Under the pieces are notes generated by a model. It saw nothing but the letters and a program-made list of their open reading frames with translations. It was not told the DNA's origin and searched no databases. A stretch of 64,000 nucleotides of DNA. Source: Candidatus Enterococcus courvalinii. Lineage in GTDB: Bacteria; Bacillota; Bacilli; Lactobacillales; Enterococcaceae. The position numbers and the translations under genes were made by a program. Within the stretch, counting starts at the first letter, position 1. Every line of letters begins with the position of its first letter. Location of the stretch: the NCBI RefSeq assembly GCF_017315945.1, contig NZ_JAFLWI010000002.1, forward strand, positions 186,001 to 250,000, written 5' to 3'. Shown here in pieces: positions 44,035 through 56,179 of this stretch.

Positions 44035-46167
44035 TTGAAGGATGTACAGAAAAAAGAACAACAGCATTTAACGTCAGTTTATCAAGAGTTGAAAGCAGAA
44101 CAAAAACGATTACTGCAGTTGATTCAACAAAAAGATCAGCATGGACGACAACACATCGAAGAAATGACTGGTGATATTCGCTTAAATATGGATAATATCA
44201 CGGACAATTTAGACACCTTTGCCAATATTGAAGCATTGAATCGGCAAATTGACCAGTACAATATTCAACTGGATTCTGCCAGAAAAAATTTGAAAAAGGT
44301 TGAACGATTATTGGCCTCACCTTATTTTGGTAAAATTTCTGTGGACTTTTTAGAAGAAGAGTCAGAAGAAGATTTCTATATTGGGATCAATGGTTTTACC
44401 ACTGAAAAAGGATTAGATTTAATCTACGACTGGCGTTCGCCGATTGCTGAACTATTTTATAACAATGAATTAGGGAATTCTCATTATCAGGTGAATGACC
44501 GAGACATTGAAGTAGCAATTCAAAATCGTCGACAATTAATTACGAAAGAAGGTCAACTAATCAATTATTTTGATACTAAGACGACCATTCAAGATGATGT
44601 ATTGCTCGATGTGCTAGCGCAAAATACTTCAAGCACAATGCGAGATATTACGGCGACAATCCAACAAGAACAAAATCGGATTATTCGCGAACAAGAAGCA
44701 AAAAATGTACTAGTAAATGGTGTAGCTGGTAGCGGGAAAACTTCGACAATCATGCAAAGAATCGCGTATCTCCTTTATCAAAATCAGCGGACATATTCTG
44801 CAAAAGACCTCTTGATTTTTTCACCTAACCAAGCATTTGGTCATTATATTGCAGATGTCTTGCCTAGTTTAGGGGAAGAAAATCCACCGACGTTAACCAT
44901 TTTACAATTAGCAAGAGATTTTTCAGAAACTAAAGTAGAAGATGAGACAACTTATTTTCAACGAATCAGTCGGCAAGAGGCGACCAAACAAGAACGCGTT
45001 TTGCGAAGCCAAGCATTTATTACATTTATTTTAGAGAATACTCGTTCACTACAGGTTACCTTCAATGAAATCAACCAAAAGAAACAAGTCTTCTTTACAC
45101 CTGAACAAATTACTGAATTGTTTCACGAGACACCAACAAATTATGACTTACGTGAACGAATTGCAGGTACCAAGGAAAAAATGCTTCAGCAATGGGAACA
45201 TCATTTGCTGCAACAAAGCCAAAGTGCAAAATTGCGAAATCAGTTACTGGAACTGACAGAAAAACAGCAACAAAAATATTTTGGTAAATTATTAACTGAA
45301 AAGTCAGAAGCAGCGTTGGCAAAATATGCCGAAATCTTGTTGAGAAAAAAATATAGGAGAGTAACAGAACAAATTAGCGAGTTGGATTGGATAGACAGTA
45401 CAAACCTAATCGTACAACTGTATCAAGCATTTACTGGGGAAAAATATTTGCTGCAAGAAATTTGGACCCTTGATGAAGCCATCATCCAATTGTTTATTCA
45501 CCATACTTTAGTTGAAAAGTTTGAATTATTGGATTACAAAGTCATCTTGATTGATGAAATTCAAGATTACACGCCTGCTCAACTTCAACTAATTCGTCAT
45601 TTTTGGCCACATGCTGATTTGACAATGGTGGGAGATGAAAATCAAGGAATTTTTAATAGTCAGATTTCTTTTTCTGAAATCACTGAGTTGATGGGGGAAG
45701 AGATTGTTTATTATCAATTGACAACGAGTTATCGTTCGAGTGGCGCAATCACCAAATTATTTGCGTCATTACTGGAAAATCCGGAAGATATGCAAATTAC
45801 TCCTATCCGTCCAGACGGTGAAGCTATTCGTTGGCTGCGTTACGATCAAATGTCAGCATTCAATCGGTTAGTTGGACAGCTTGATCCTGAAAAAAAATAT
45901 ACGATCTTGACAAAAACATTAGCAGAAGCAGAAGATGTACGGGTATTGCTTTCTGATCATATGTCTCAAAAAATACAAATTTTACCAATTGAATTGGCCA
46001 AAGGATTAGAGTTTGACAATGTGATCTTGTTTAATGTTTCCGCCAAAAATTATCAGACGGAGCAAGATCAACGACTGCTTTATACAGCGATTTCTCGTGG
46101 AACGCAAGCGGTGTGGATGACGTATGAAGAAGAATTGACAAATTTTTTAACCAAACAGTTGAAGTAA
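44035..46167 (+). CDS. helD: HelD-like RNA polymerase recycling helicase (UvrD/Rep superfamily 1)
   Basis: 710 residues with a TTG start and a weak ribosome-binding site. A long N-terminal coiled coil (about residues 1-90) is followed by a UvrD-type helicase split in two. Walker A is VNGVAGSGKTST near residue 230, Walker B ILIDEIQDYTPAQ near 505, then GDENQGIF, and a C-terminal motif LLYTAISRGTQAVW. HelD enters stalled or DNA-bound RNA polymerase and uses ATP to free it, rather than repairing DNA. The N-terminal coiled coil and DWRSPIAELFY stretch are HelD hallmarks. It stands alone with its own terminator. Confidence 0.85.
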   Translation: MKDVQKKEQQHLTSVYQELKAEQKRLLQLIQQKDQHGRQHIEEMTGDIRLNMDNITDNLDTFANIEALNRQIDQYNIQLDSARKNLKKVERLLASPYFGKISVDFLEEESEEDFYIGINGFTTEKGLDLIYDWRSPIAELFYNNELGNSHYQVNDRDIEVAIQNRRQLITKEGQLINYFDTKTTIQDDVLLDVLAQNTSSTMRDITATIQQEQNRIIREQEAKNVLVNGVAGSGKTSTIMQRIAYLLYQNQRTYSAKDLLIFSPNQAFGHYIADVLPSLGEENPPTLTILQLARDFSETKVEDETTYFQRISRQEATKQERVLRSQAFITFILENTRSLQVTFNEINQKKQVFFTPEQITELFHETPTNYDLRERIAGTKEKMLQQWEHHLLQQSQSAKLRNQLLELTEKQQQKYFGKLLTEKSEAALAKYAEILLRKKYRRVTEQISELDWIDSTNLIVQLYQAFTGEKYLLQEIWTLDEAIIQLFIHHTLVEKFELLDYKVILIDEIQDYTPAQLQLIRHFWPHADLTMVGDENQGIFNSQISFSEITELMGEEIVYYQLTTSYRSSGAITKLFASLLENPEDMQITPIRPDGEAIRWLRYDQMSAFNRLVGQLDPEKKYTILTKTLAEAEDVRVLLSDHMSQKIQILPIELAKGLEFDNVILFNVSAKNYQTEQDQRLLYTAISRGTQAVWMTYEEELTNFLTKQLK

Positions 46168-46302
46168 AATTGAATTGATTAAGTAAAGGAAGATGCTTAA
46201 ACACATTACTCATACTTCTGCAGAACCTTGTTCAAAAAAATACTAGACTATACAAGATTTTTATTCGTTTTTTGAATCCTTTTAGAACAGCTAAAAACAA
46301 AG

Positions 46303-46342
46303 TAAAACTCCTACCTAAATTTTATCGGGTGGGAGTTTTTTG
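46303..46342. terminator. Terminator between convergent helD and the AraC-family gene
   Basis: AAAACTCCTACC and GGGTGGGAGTTTT arms with an 11-nt loop and T run. Confidence 0.85.
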
Positions 46343-46344
46343 AG

Positions 46345-47517
46345 TTAAAAAATTGTTGTGACATGTCTATTTTTAAATTCTAACGGAGTCAAATTTTCAA
46401 ATTGCTTAAAAATTTGAATAAAGTGGCTTTGACTAGAAAAGGTGAGCAACGTTGCAATTTCTTTATAGCTTTTATCCGTAAAAAGTAATAAGTGTTTAGC
46501 TTCAGCTACTTTTTTTTGATTAATATAGGTGTGAACTGTTTGTCCAAGTGCTTTTTTAAATTCGGCAGTGATATGAGTAGGGTGTTTTTGAACAGATTCT
46601 GCTAAATCTTTTAAGGTAATCCGCTCATAAATATGTGCATCGATATAGTTCAACAAATCTTTTACTAAAAAATTGGTTTCTGAATATGGAAAATCGTGGA
46701 TGAGTTCCATAAATAAAAGAGATGTTTCCTTGATATGCGCCATACATTCTGCTATTGTATGGATTTTTTGGAGCTTTTGGAGTAATGAATCCGATAAGCT
46801 ATATGCTTGATTAACTGGAACGCCTTCATTCACACTCACTCTTGTCAAAATAGTGATCAGTCCAGAATACTTATATTTTAAGTTCTCGACTTTATTGAGA
46901 GAAAGCTTTGAGTTATAAGTGTAGTTCACTTTTTTAAATAGCCATTCGATTTTTTCTGGTTCATTTCGGCGAACTGCTTCAACATATCTTTTCTCAAATT
47001 CAAAAGAATCAAGGAATGGGTCCTCGAATCTTCGATTGTATAAATTATTCGTCAATATCGTTTCAGTATGTGCCGTAACTCTTCGATTTCGATAGATCCA
47101 TTTATGTTGTTTCTTTGAAAGAACCTGCCCGTTTAAAAGGGAATAAAGGAGCTCAACAAATTCAACAAAAGTTGGTTGCGTTTCTTTTGAGTAATGAACG
47201 CCTGCTAAGTAATCATGATCGTGGAAAGTAAAAGTATCACTCTTGGTCCCTAAAATACCACAAGGACCAACTAAAACCTGGCAATTATTATTATCAGATA
47301 AATCACAGGTAAAGCTAGAAAAAAAGTAGTCTTGATCTTCATAAAAGAAAACTGTATGTTTCGGCGGAAGCTTTAAATAGTCTTGTTTCAGGTAATCAAT
47401 GGTCCAGTCAGAATTTTTCGGAATAATGATGTGTCCTTCGTTATTGATAACAAACAAAGGAATGAGATATTTATGATAAAGACGTTTTAAAATTAGTGAG
47501 AGGGCTTCAAATTCCAT
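46345..47517 (-). CDS. AraC-family activator of the glycoside operon
   Basis: 390 residues. The last 100 form the double HTH of AraC proteins (ITLKDLAESVQKHPTHITAEFKKALGQTVHTYINQ, then SYKEIATLLTFSSQSHFIQIFKQFENLTPLEFK). The first 280 show no cupin motif; they hold a region around NCQVLVGPCGILG that may sense a ligand. It is divergent from the eight-gene operon, with 100 bp between. A -10 without a -35 and two TTAGTAT direct repeats there fit activation by this protein. Confidence 0.83.
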   Translation of the reverse strand: MEFEALSLILKRLYHKYLIPLFVINNEGHIIIPKNSDWTIDYLKQDYLKLPPKHTVFFYEDQDYFFSSFTCDLSDNNNCQVLVGPCGILGTKSDTFTFHDHDYLAGVHYSKETQPTFVEFVELLYSLLNGQVLSKKQHKWIYRNRRVTAHTETILTNNLYNRRFEDPFLDSFEFEKRYVEAVRRNEPEKIEWLFKKVNYTYNSKLSLNKVENLKYKYSGLITILTRVSVNEGVPVNQAYSLSDSLLQKLQKIHTIAECMAHIKETSLLFMELIHDFPYSETNFLVKDLLNYIDAHIYERITLKDLAESVQKHPTHITAEFKKALGQTVHTYINQKKVAEAKHLLLFTDKSYKEIATLLTFSSQSHFIQIFKQFENLTPLEFKNRHVTTIF

Positions 47518-47551
47518 TAGATACTCCTTTTTTGATATAAAGTCATTTATT

Positions 47552-47584
47552 TTAGTATATCTTAGTATGAAATCTTTATATAAT
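47552..47584 (+). promoter_or_regulatory. Activator-dependent promoter of the glycoside operon
   Basis: A perfect TATAAT (47579-47584) has no -35 at the right distance (TATATC instead). In its place stand two direct repeats TTAGTAT (47552-47558 and 47562-47568), 10 bp apart, one helical turn, as AraC-family half-sites often are. Confidence 0.65.
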
Positions 47585-47595
47585 CAACCTGAAAT

Positions 47596-47609
47596 TTAAA
47601 ACGGTTACA
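47596..47609 (+). promoter_or_regulatory. cre site in the glycoside operon leader
   Basis: TTAAAACGGTTACA matches the CcpA cre consensus TGWAANCGNTNNCA at all but the second position. It ends at the ribosome-binding site, where CcpA would act as a roadblock in glucose. Confidence 0.6.
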
Positions 47610-47619
47610 GGAGGGTGAG

Positions 47620-49830
47620 ATGGAAGAACAAAAATTAAAAGAACTATTTGATTCATTATCGATTGACGACAAAGTTTCTCAAACGATTCAGTTGAATGGG
47701 GATCTCTTTGTTGAAAGCGGTGTAATGACTACTGGTCCAGTGAAAGATCTCGGATTTAAAAAAGAGCCGAACTTTTATGAAATTGGCTCAATTTATAACG
47801 TAAATGATTACCAAAAACTATATCAGATTCAAAAAGATGTGTTAACAAATAGCTCTCATAAAATTCCATTATTATTTATGTCAGACATTATTTATGGTTT
47901 TCGAACGATTTTTCCCATTCCATTAGCACAAGCAGGATCCTATGATTTCGATTTGATCCAGCAAGCAGCTGAAGTTTCTGCTAAAGAAAGTTACCTGAAT
48001 GGCATTCATGTTGTGTTTTCTCCAATGTTGGACTTAGTTCGTGACCCACGGTGGGGACGCGTAATGGAATCTCCAGGCGAAGACGTTTATACGAGTAAGC
48101 AATTCGCCAAAAGTGTAGTGAATGGTTATCAAGGTGAAAAGGAAATGTACTTGAAAGAAAATCATGTTGCAGCTTGCATCAAACATTTTGCTGCTTATGG
48201 AGCTCCCGAAAGTGGGCGTGAATATAACCAAGTCGAATTATCCAATCAGAAATTATTCAATGAATATTTACAACCTTATCAAGCAGCAGTTGAGGCAAAT
48301 TGTGAATTAGTTATGACAGCTTTTAATTTATTGAACGGTGTTCCAGCAACAGGGAATCAGTGGTTGAATCAGACGATTCTGAGAGAACGATTTGGTTTTA
48401 ATGGCGTATTGGTATCCGATTATGCAGCAATTGCAGAATTGGAAACACATGGTTTTGCAAAAGATTCAGAAGATGCGGCAAAAAAAGCGTTGCTTGCTGG
48501 TGTTGATTTAGATATGATGACAGCTACTTATGCCAATGGATTACCTGAATTGGTCAAGAAGTCCGAATTTGCCAAACGTTTAGATGAAGCAGTTTGGCGT
48601 ATCTTAGTCTTGAAAAATAAATTAGGCTTATTTGAAGATCCTTTCCGAGGATTAACGCAGGTGAACACGGGTGAAATTTTAACACAAGAAGCGAAAGACA
48701 TTGCTACACAATTAGTCGAAAAAAGTTGTGTGCTCCTAAAAAATAAATCTTTGCTTCCATTGAAACCAAAATCTAATCAAAAAATCGCTGTTGTAGGTCC
48801 CTATGCTGACAGCCATTTTACATTAGGTTTTTGGGCATCAGTCAGTGGGAAGTCTTCAGATGTTTTTACACTGAAAGCTGGACTGTTAGAGCAATTTGAT
48901 GAAGAACAGCTTTTTTTCACAAGAGGATTCAATCTTTATGAGAGCTATGAGCAATTTGGTCCACTGAAAGCTGGCTTTGAGCAATTGAATGGGCCAATCG
49001 AAGAGGAAAGCTTTCTGTTGCAACAAGCGATTGAACAAGCAGAAGCAGCAGACGTAATTCTTTTAACGATTGGCGAACAGTTTTTGGAAAGTGGGGAAGG
49101 AGCTTCAAAAACGAATCTTCAGTTACCAGAAAAACAAATTCGATTGATCAAGGAATTAGCAGAATTAAATAAACCAATTATCGGTTTGCTGTACACGGGT
49201 CGTCCCTTAGTGTTAACTGAGGTAGAAAAGTATTTTGATAGTTTGTTAGTAGTCTGGTTTCCAGGCGTGATGGGAGGAAAAGGAATCACAAATCTTCTGA
49301 CAGGAAGAGCAAATCCATCTGCTCGATTGACAATGTCTTTTCCAAAAAATGAAGGTCAAATTCCTGTGTATTATGCCCAAACATCTACTGGTCGACCATT
49401 AGCTGACAGCACACATAGTGAACGTTTTGTATCCAAATATATCGACGCACCAAATGAGCCGTTATTTTCATTTGGGACAGGATTAAGTTATGCGACATTT
49501 GCTGGTCACTGGCAATCAGCAAAAGGAAATGAAGAAATGATTCGTTGTTCTTATGAACTAAAAAATAGGAGTGAACATGATGGATGGATCACCCCACAAA
49601 TTTATTTGCTTAATTATTCAGCGGAAATTGTCCAGCCAATCAAACGTTTGATTGCTACCCAACATTTCTTCTTAAAAGCAAACGAGCAAAAAGTGATGAC
49701 AGTTGAAATACCGAAAACAGTGTTCACTTATTTTGATAACCAAGGAGACTTACATTTTGATGCAGGAGAGTATGTTCTTCAATTAGATATCTTAGGAAAA
49801 CAAGAAAATCTACCAATAAAAATCAGCTAA
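47620..49830 (+). CDS. Intracellular beta-glucosidase-like glycoside hydrolase, GH3
   Basis: 736 residues with the full GH3 layout: N-terminal barrel with FSPMLDLVRDPRWGR and KHFAAYGAPESGREYN, nucleophile Asp in VLVSDYAAI near residue 267, then the alpha/beta sandwich (LLTIGEQFLESGEGASKTNL) and a C-terminal fibronectin-like domain. There is no signal peptide, so it works on oligosaccharides already imported. The KHF-type motif is of the beta-glucosidase/beta-xylosidase branch and not the NagZ branch. It is first in the operon, after aggaggg. Confidence 0.87.
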   Translation: MEEQKLKELFDSLSIDDKVSQTIQLNGDLFVESGVMTTGPVKDLGFKKEPNFYEIGSIYNVNDYQKLYQIQKDVLTNSSHKIPLLFMSDIIYGFRTIFPIPLAQAGSYDFDLIQQAAEVSAKESYLNGIHVVFSPMLDLVRDPRWGRVMESPGEDVYTSKQFAKSVVNGYQGEKEMYLKENHVAACIKHFAAYGAPESGREYNQVELSNQKLFNEYLQPYQAAVEANCELVMTAFNLLNGVPATGNQWLNQTILRERFGFNGVLVSDYAAIAELETHGFAKDSEDAAKKALLAGVDLDMMTATYANGLPELVKKSEFAKRLDEAVWRILVLKNKLGLFEDPFRGLTQVNTGEILTQEAKDIATQLVEKSCVLLKNKSLLPLKPKSNQKIAVVGPYADSHFTLGFWASVSGKSSDVFTLKAGLLEQFDEEQLFFTRGFNLYESYEQFGPLKAGFEQLNGPIEEESFLLQQAIEQAEAADVILLTIGEQFLESGEGASKTNLQLPEKQIRLIKELAELNKPIIGLLYTGRPLVLTEVEKYFDSLLVVWFPGVMGGKGITNLLTGRANPSARLTMSFPKNEGQIPVYYAQTSTGRPLADSTHSERFVSKYIDAPNEPLFSFGTGLSYATFAGHWQSAKGNEEMIRCSYELKNRSEHDGWITPQIYLLNYSAEIVQPIKRLIATQHFFLKANEQKVMTVEIPKTVFTYFDNQGDLHFDAGEYVLQLDILGKQENLPIKIS

Positions 49831-49842
49831 AGGAGAATCGTT

Positions 49843-51177
49843 ATGGAAAAATTAGAAGCATTTTTAGGAAATAAATTATTGCCACTGACTCAGAAATTAC
49901 AACAAAACAAAGTATTAGGTGCCTTGATGGAAGGATTTATTCGGACAAGTCCATTAACACTGGGAATTGCACTACTGACAATCATCGGCAATTTCCCAAT
50001 TCCTGGATGGATCGATTATTTGACGAAAATCGGGATTTATCAACACGTTGAAGCAATTACCAATGGCGTGACTGGTGTTTTTTCTTTATATGTTGTTTAT
50101 AGCTTAGCGTTTTCTTATGCCAAGCAATTACAAACAAATGAACGAAATGCAGCTCTGATTTCTTTGGCTAGTTTTATCATGTTGATGCCGCAACAAATCA
50201 TGACAACAGTTACCCAAAATGGAGAGGCAACAGAACAAGCAATCGGTGCTTTACGATTAGACTATCTTGGTGGACAAGGGTTATTCATTGGAATGTTAGT
50301 TGCGTTATTAGTTACTCGATTTTATGCTTATTTATCAAATAAAAACTTGATGATCAAATTACCAGAAAGTGTTCCACCGATGGTTACGCAGTCACTTGCG
50401 CCAGTTTTTGTTGTTACGATCATCTTTACGTTGATCTTTTGTATCCGTGTAGGATTTGGTTACACTGTATCTGGCAGCATTTTCCAATTCTTTATTGATG
50501 TAATCAATGCGCCTCTGAATTCATTAGTTGCCAGTCCAATTTCAATTATTATCATCATGGAATTACTGGCTGTATTGTGGTTTTTTGGTATTCATAATGC
50601 CGTATTACAAGGACCTCTTGGCGCAATCAGCATGACCATGATTGTGGGGAATATGACTGCTTTCCAAAGTGGAGAAAAATTGCCTTACTTGTTACCATCA
50701 GTGATTTATATGGGAATGTACGCGGCGGGTTTTATGGGATTTGTTACATTTTTCATGATTCGTTGTCAATCGGCAAAAATGAAGCAACTTGGAAAACTTT
50801 CATTTATTCCATCAATCTTTAATATTACAGAACCATTGATGTTTGGTATGCCAATCATCTTGAATCCAATTTTCTTTATACCACAAGTTTTCACACAATT
50901 AATTGCAGGCTTTGTTACATGGGGGTTAACAAGTACGATTTTACCGATTTCACTTAATCCAACAATGTCCCTTTTACCATGGACTACGCCAACCTTTATT
51001 AAAATGCCGTTTGCTGGTGGGTTAAATTATACAATTTTGATGTTCATTTGTTTAGGGATTGGGATCGTGATGTGGTATCCATTTATTAAAATTGCGGATA
51101 AAAAAGAATATGAGTTGGAGCTTGCTTTAGAAAAAAATAATGTGTCAACTGAAAAGAAAGATGAAATTCAAGCTTAG
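49843..51177 (+). CDS. PTS EIIC, CelB (lactose/cellobiose) family, without EIIA or EIIB
   Basis: 444 residues with about ten membrane spans and the family signature FNITEPLMFGMPIILNP near residue 325. No EIIA or EIIB gene occurs in this operon, so either those come from another cellobiose system or the protein works as an unphosphorylated facilitator together with the kinase encoded next. It lies 12 bp after the GH3 gene behind aaaggag. The likely substrate is a beta-linked di- or oligosaccharide. Confidence 0.87.
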   Translation: MEKLEAFLGNKLLPLTQKLQQNKVLGALMEGFIRTSPLTLGIALLTIIGNFPIPGWIDYLTKIGIYQHVEAITNGVTGVFSLYVVYSLAFSYAKQLQTNERNAALISLASFIMLMPQQIMTTVTQNGEATEQAIGALRLDYLGGQGLFIGMLVALLVTRFYAYLSNKNLMIKLPESVPPMVTQSLAPVFVVTIIFTLIFCIRVGFGYTVSGSIFQFFIDVINAPLNSLVASPISIIIIMELLAVLWFFGIHNAVLQGPLGAISMTMIVGNMTAFQSGEKLPYLLPSVIYMGMYAAGFMGFVTFFMIRCQSAKMKQLGKLSFIPSIFNITEPLMFGMPIILNPIFFIPQVFTQLIAGFVTWGLTSTILPISLNPTMSLLPWTTPTFIKMPFAGGLNYTILMFICLGIGIVMWYPFIKIADKKEYELELALEKNNVSTEKKDEIQA

Positions 51178-51204
51178 ACGTGGAGGATAATGAGGAAAAA
51201 CAAA

Positions 51205-53432
<2,228 letters not shown>

Positions 53433-53454
53433 ATAATCAGTGAGAGGTGTCACT

Positions 53455-54483
53455 ATGTACACGCAAAAAATAACTTTTGATTCTCGTGCCGATACGGGAT
53501 TAACGCTTTATTTAAATGATCAGTTAGTTTCAATGGATCGAATTAAAAAGCGGCCTTTTATTTTAGTGATTCCAGGTGGAGGTTATAGTTTTTGTAGCGA
53601 AAGAGAAGCAGAACCAATTGCTTTAGCTTTCGTTGCCAAAGGATACCATGCTGGTGTTTTACGCTATCATGTGGGTGAACAACGAGATTTTGCACAGTCG
53701 TTACGAGATGGTGAACGTGCTTTAATCGAGATCAAAAAAATCGATTCATGTTTTAAAGTCGCACATGACCAAATTGCGGTGATTGGTTTTTCTGCTGGTG
53801 GTCATTTAGCGGCAGCAATGTCGACAATATTGGAGGAGAAACCTGCTTTGTGTATTTTAGGTTATCCTGCTATTTTAGCTTCCTTTGCAGAAGTGATGGA
53901 AATCGAAGCGCCTTCGTTAGATGCTTGTGTTACGCCAGAAACACCACCAACATTTTTATTTTCGACATTTGAGGATAATGTAGTGCCAATTGAGAATTCT
54001 TTACTTTATTTAGCTGCATTGGAAGAAAATGATGTCCCTTTTGAAAGTCATATTTTTCAAAAAGGATTACATGGTTTATCGTTAGCAACGAAATGGTTTG
54101 GTGCCTCACCTGAAATGATTGATGAACGGTTTGCTCGGTGGTTTGAGTTAGCTTGTGAATGGCTTGAACTGAATTGGGCCCAACCTAGAAAGTCTTTGGC
54201 GACGGAGGAAAAAGAGGAGTCACTCAAGCCTGTGTTCGAGCAATCGTTACAGCATTTAATGAAAGAAAAAGGAATGCAAGAACTACTTATCAAAGAATTT
54301 CCAAAGTTTTCCGAAAAGAGTTATTACAAAATCATTCGTAAGTTTACATTGAATCAACTGCATCGACTAGCACCTGAAATTTTTTCATCAACAAAACTGA
54401 CACTTGTTCAAGAAAAATCGAGAAAAATTTTTAGAAAGCGGGAAGAAAGCAATGAAATGTTTGATTGTACCAGAAAGCTATAA
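53455..54483 (+). CDS. Acetyl-esterase-like alpha/beta hydrolase
   Basis: 342 residues from ATG 53455 behind gagaggtg. The first 240 form an alpha/beta hydrolase like acetyl-xylan/sugar esterases: oxyanion loop IPGGGYSFCSEREAE, nucleophile Ser in IGFSAGGHLAAAM near residue 112, an acidic residue in FSTFEDNVVP and His in KGLHGLSL near 203. It is cytoplasmic. The final 100 residues (LEEK-rich, then LIKEFPKFSEKSYYKIIRKF) form an extra helical tail not usual in the family. It is probably used to remove acyl groups from imported sugars. Its end overlaps the next gene by 32 bp. Confidence 0.78.
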   Translation: MYTQKITFDSRADTGLTLYLNDQLVSMDRIKKRPFILVIPGGGYSFCSEREAEPIALAFVAKGYHAGVLRYHVGEQRDFAQSLRDGERALIEIKKIDSCFKVAHDQIAVIGFSAGGHLAAAMSTILEEKPALCILGYPAILASFAEVMEIEAPSLDACVTPETPPTFLFSTFEDNVVPIENSLLYLAALEENDVPFESHIFQKGLHGLSLATKWFGASPEMIDERFARWFELACEWLELNWAQPRKSLATEEKEESLKPVFEQSLQHLMKEKGMQELLIKEFPKFSEKSYYKIIRKFTLNQLHRLAPEIFSSTKLTLVQEKSRKIFRKREESNEMFDCTRKL

Positions 54484-56179
54484 AGCTTCGACTAAACTTA
54501 GTCAAAACCATCCTCATCAGCTAGAAAAGGTTAGTGGATTTCGTAACCAGTGCGCAGCTTTTCAAATTTTATTATATGACGGCAAAAAAAACCAGTTTAG
54601 CTTAGATCATCAATTTGCCATTCCAGATGAGATTGAGATTCCCATGTATCGTGTGTCTATTGAAACAACTTTACCTTATGAGGCGCAGTTTGTAGATTAT
54701 TATATGGGAAAAGATGAGATTGCTTACGCAGACAAACTACTTGAGGAACGTGCGCATACATTTAGTGGTGATCGTTATGCACCTATTTATGTCGAAATCC
54801 CGTTAAGTAAAGACCTAGCGAGTGGTTCTTATTCCATTGATTTTTCGATTTATCGGTCATTTATCAATCAAGAGGAACAACTAATCTTGCAAAAATCAGT
54901 TGAGCTAACAGTTTCAGATTTTGTCTTTCCTGATTGTCCGCAAGAAGAGTTCAAATTAGATCTGTGGCAACAGCCATCTAATTTAGCGCGCACTTTTCAA
55001 GTACCTTTGTGGGGGGGAGCGCACTTTGAATTAATTGACAAAATGGCAAAACTTTTATCTGAGATTGGCCAAAAATCCGTAACGGTTATTGCTGGAGAGA
55101 TTCCTTGGAAAGGTTGGTTTAATTATATTGTCAAAGATTATCCGGCTAATCTTTACGAATACTCTATGATTCCAATTCGGAAAGACCAAACGGGAAAGCT
55201 ACTTTGTGATTTTTCAATTTTGGATCGCTATCTTGCTTGTTTTGCAGATTATGGCATTAATCAAGAAATTAATCTTTTTGGACTACTAGGTGTTTGGAAC
55301 CCACCTTATTTTCCGGTCAATAAGCGATTTGAGCACACTGAAAAATTAGTTCTTCGTTATTTTGACGAAAGTACAAAGCGAATCGCATTTATTGAACAAA
55401 AAGCAGATTTCACATCCTACTTAGAACAGTTAGTCACACATTTGAAAGAACTTGGCGTTTGGGGAAAAACTTATTTCAATGCTGATGAGCCTAAGAAACA
55501 TGAGATTCATCAATTTATGACAGCTTTACAGGAACTAAAAGCGATTGAGCCAACAATTAAAACAAAAGTTGCTTTTGATAAAGAAGAAGTGTTACACAGT
55601 TTGTTACCAGTGATTGATTACCCCGTGACTTCGTTTTATTGTACCTGTCAAAATTATCAAGAACTGACAAAAAAATTCCCGGGAAAAACACAATATTATG
55701 TTTGCAATTACCCGTCAAAACCGAATACTTTTTTACACAGTCCACTATTAGAAACAAGGGTACAAGGTGTTCTTGCTTACTTTTTCAAAACAGACGGACT
55801 TTTGCGATGGGCATTGAATTGTTGGCCAACTAACGCACGCACTGACATTCGTTACAATACTGCGGCTTTACCTATTGGCGATAACTGTCTGATCTATCCT
55901 GGGAACAATGGTCATTTACTACTTTCTTTGCGCTACAAACAATTAAAACGTGGCATTGAAGATTTCTGGTTGTTAAAAGCAGCGGAAAAGCAGGATAAAA
56001 AAGCAGTCGAGAACATTTTAGAAGAATTTCTAGGTATTACTGATCCGACAAAATGGATGCTAGACAGTCACCAAGCAAATGAACATGCATTTCAGTTATC
56101 AGAACAACAGTATCAGCACTTGAGGTCTTCATTGATTCAGCAATTGACCCAAATAAGCCAAGGGAGCAGTGTACAATGA
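54452..56179 (+). CDS. DUF4091 / GH123-like glycoside hydrolase domain protein
   Basis: 575 residues from ATG 54452 (MKCLIVPESYK). The layout is a beta-sandwich N-terminus (to about 160), then a TIM-barrel-like middle (about 170-450) and the DUF4091 C-terminal part, as in GH123-related proteins. An adjacent Asp-Glu pair in TYFNADEPKKH near residue 350 matches the catalytic pair of GH123 beta-N-acetylgalactosaminidases. There is no signal peptide, so it is intracellular. The substrate could contain an N-acetylhexosamine, but catalytic competence is inferred. It overlaps both neighbours. Confidence 0.65.
   Translation: MKCLIVPESYKASTKLSQNHPHQLEKVSGFRNQCAAFQILLYDGKKNQFSLDHQFAIPDEIEIPMYRVSIETTLPYEAQFVDYYMGKDEIAYADKLLEERAHTFSGDRYAPIYVEIPLSKDLASGSYSIDFSIYRSFINQEEQLILQKSVELTVSDFVFPDCPQEEFKLDLWQQPSNLARTFQVPLWGGAHFELIDKMAKLLSEIGQKSVTVIAGEIPWKGWFNYIVKDYPANLYEYSMIPIRKDQTGKLLCDFSILDRYLACFADYGINQEINLFGLLGVWNPPYFPVNKRFEHTEKLVLRYFDESTKRIAFIEQKADFTSYLEQLVTHLKELGVWGKTYFNADEPKKHEIHQFMTALQELKAIEPTIKTKVAFDKEEVLHSLLPVIDYPVTSFYCTCQNYQELTKKFPGKTQYYVCNYPSKPNTFLHSPLLETRVQGVLAYFFKTDGLLRWALNCWPTNARTDIRYNTAALPIGDNCLIYPGNNGHLLLSLRYKQLKRGIEDFWLLKAAEKQDKKAVENILEEFLGITDPTKWMLDSHQANEHAFQLSEQQYQHLRSSLIQQLTQISQGSSVQ

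Noticed and set aside
47620-49830. NagZ-type beta-N-acetylglucosaminidase for the GH3 gene
   Set aside because: The NagZ His-containing catalytic loop with KHFPGHG is not present; the motif is of the beta-glucosidase branch.
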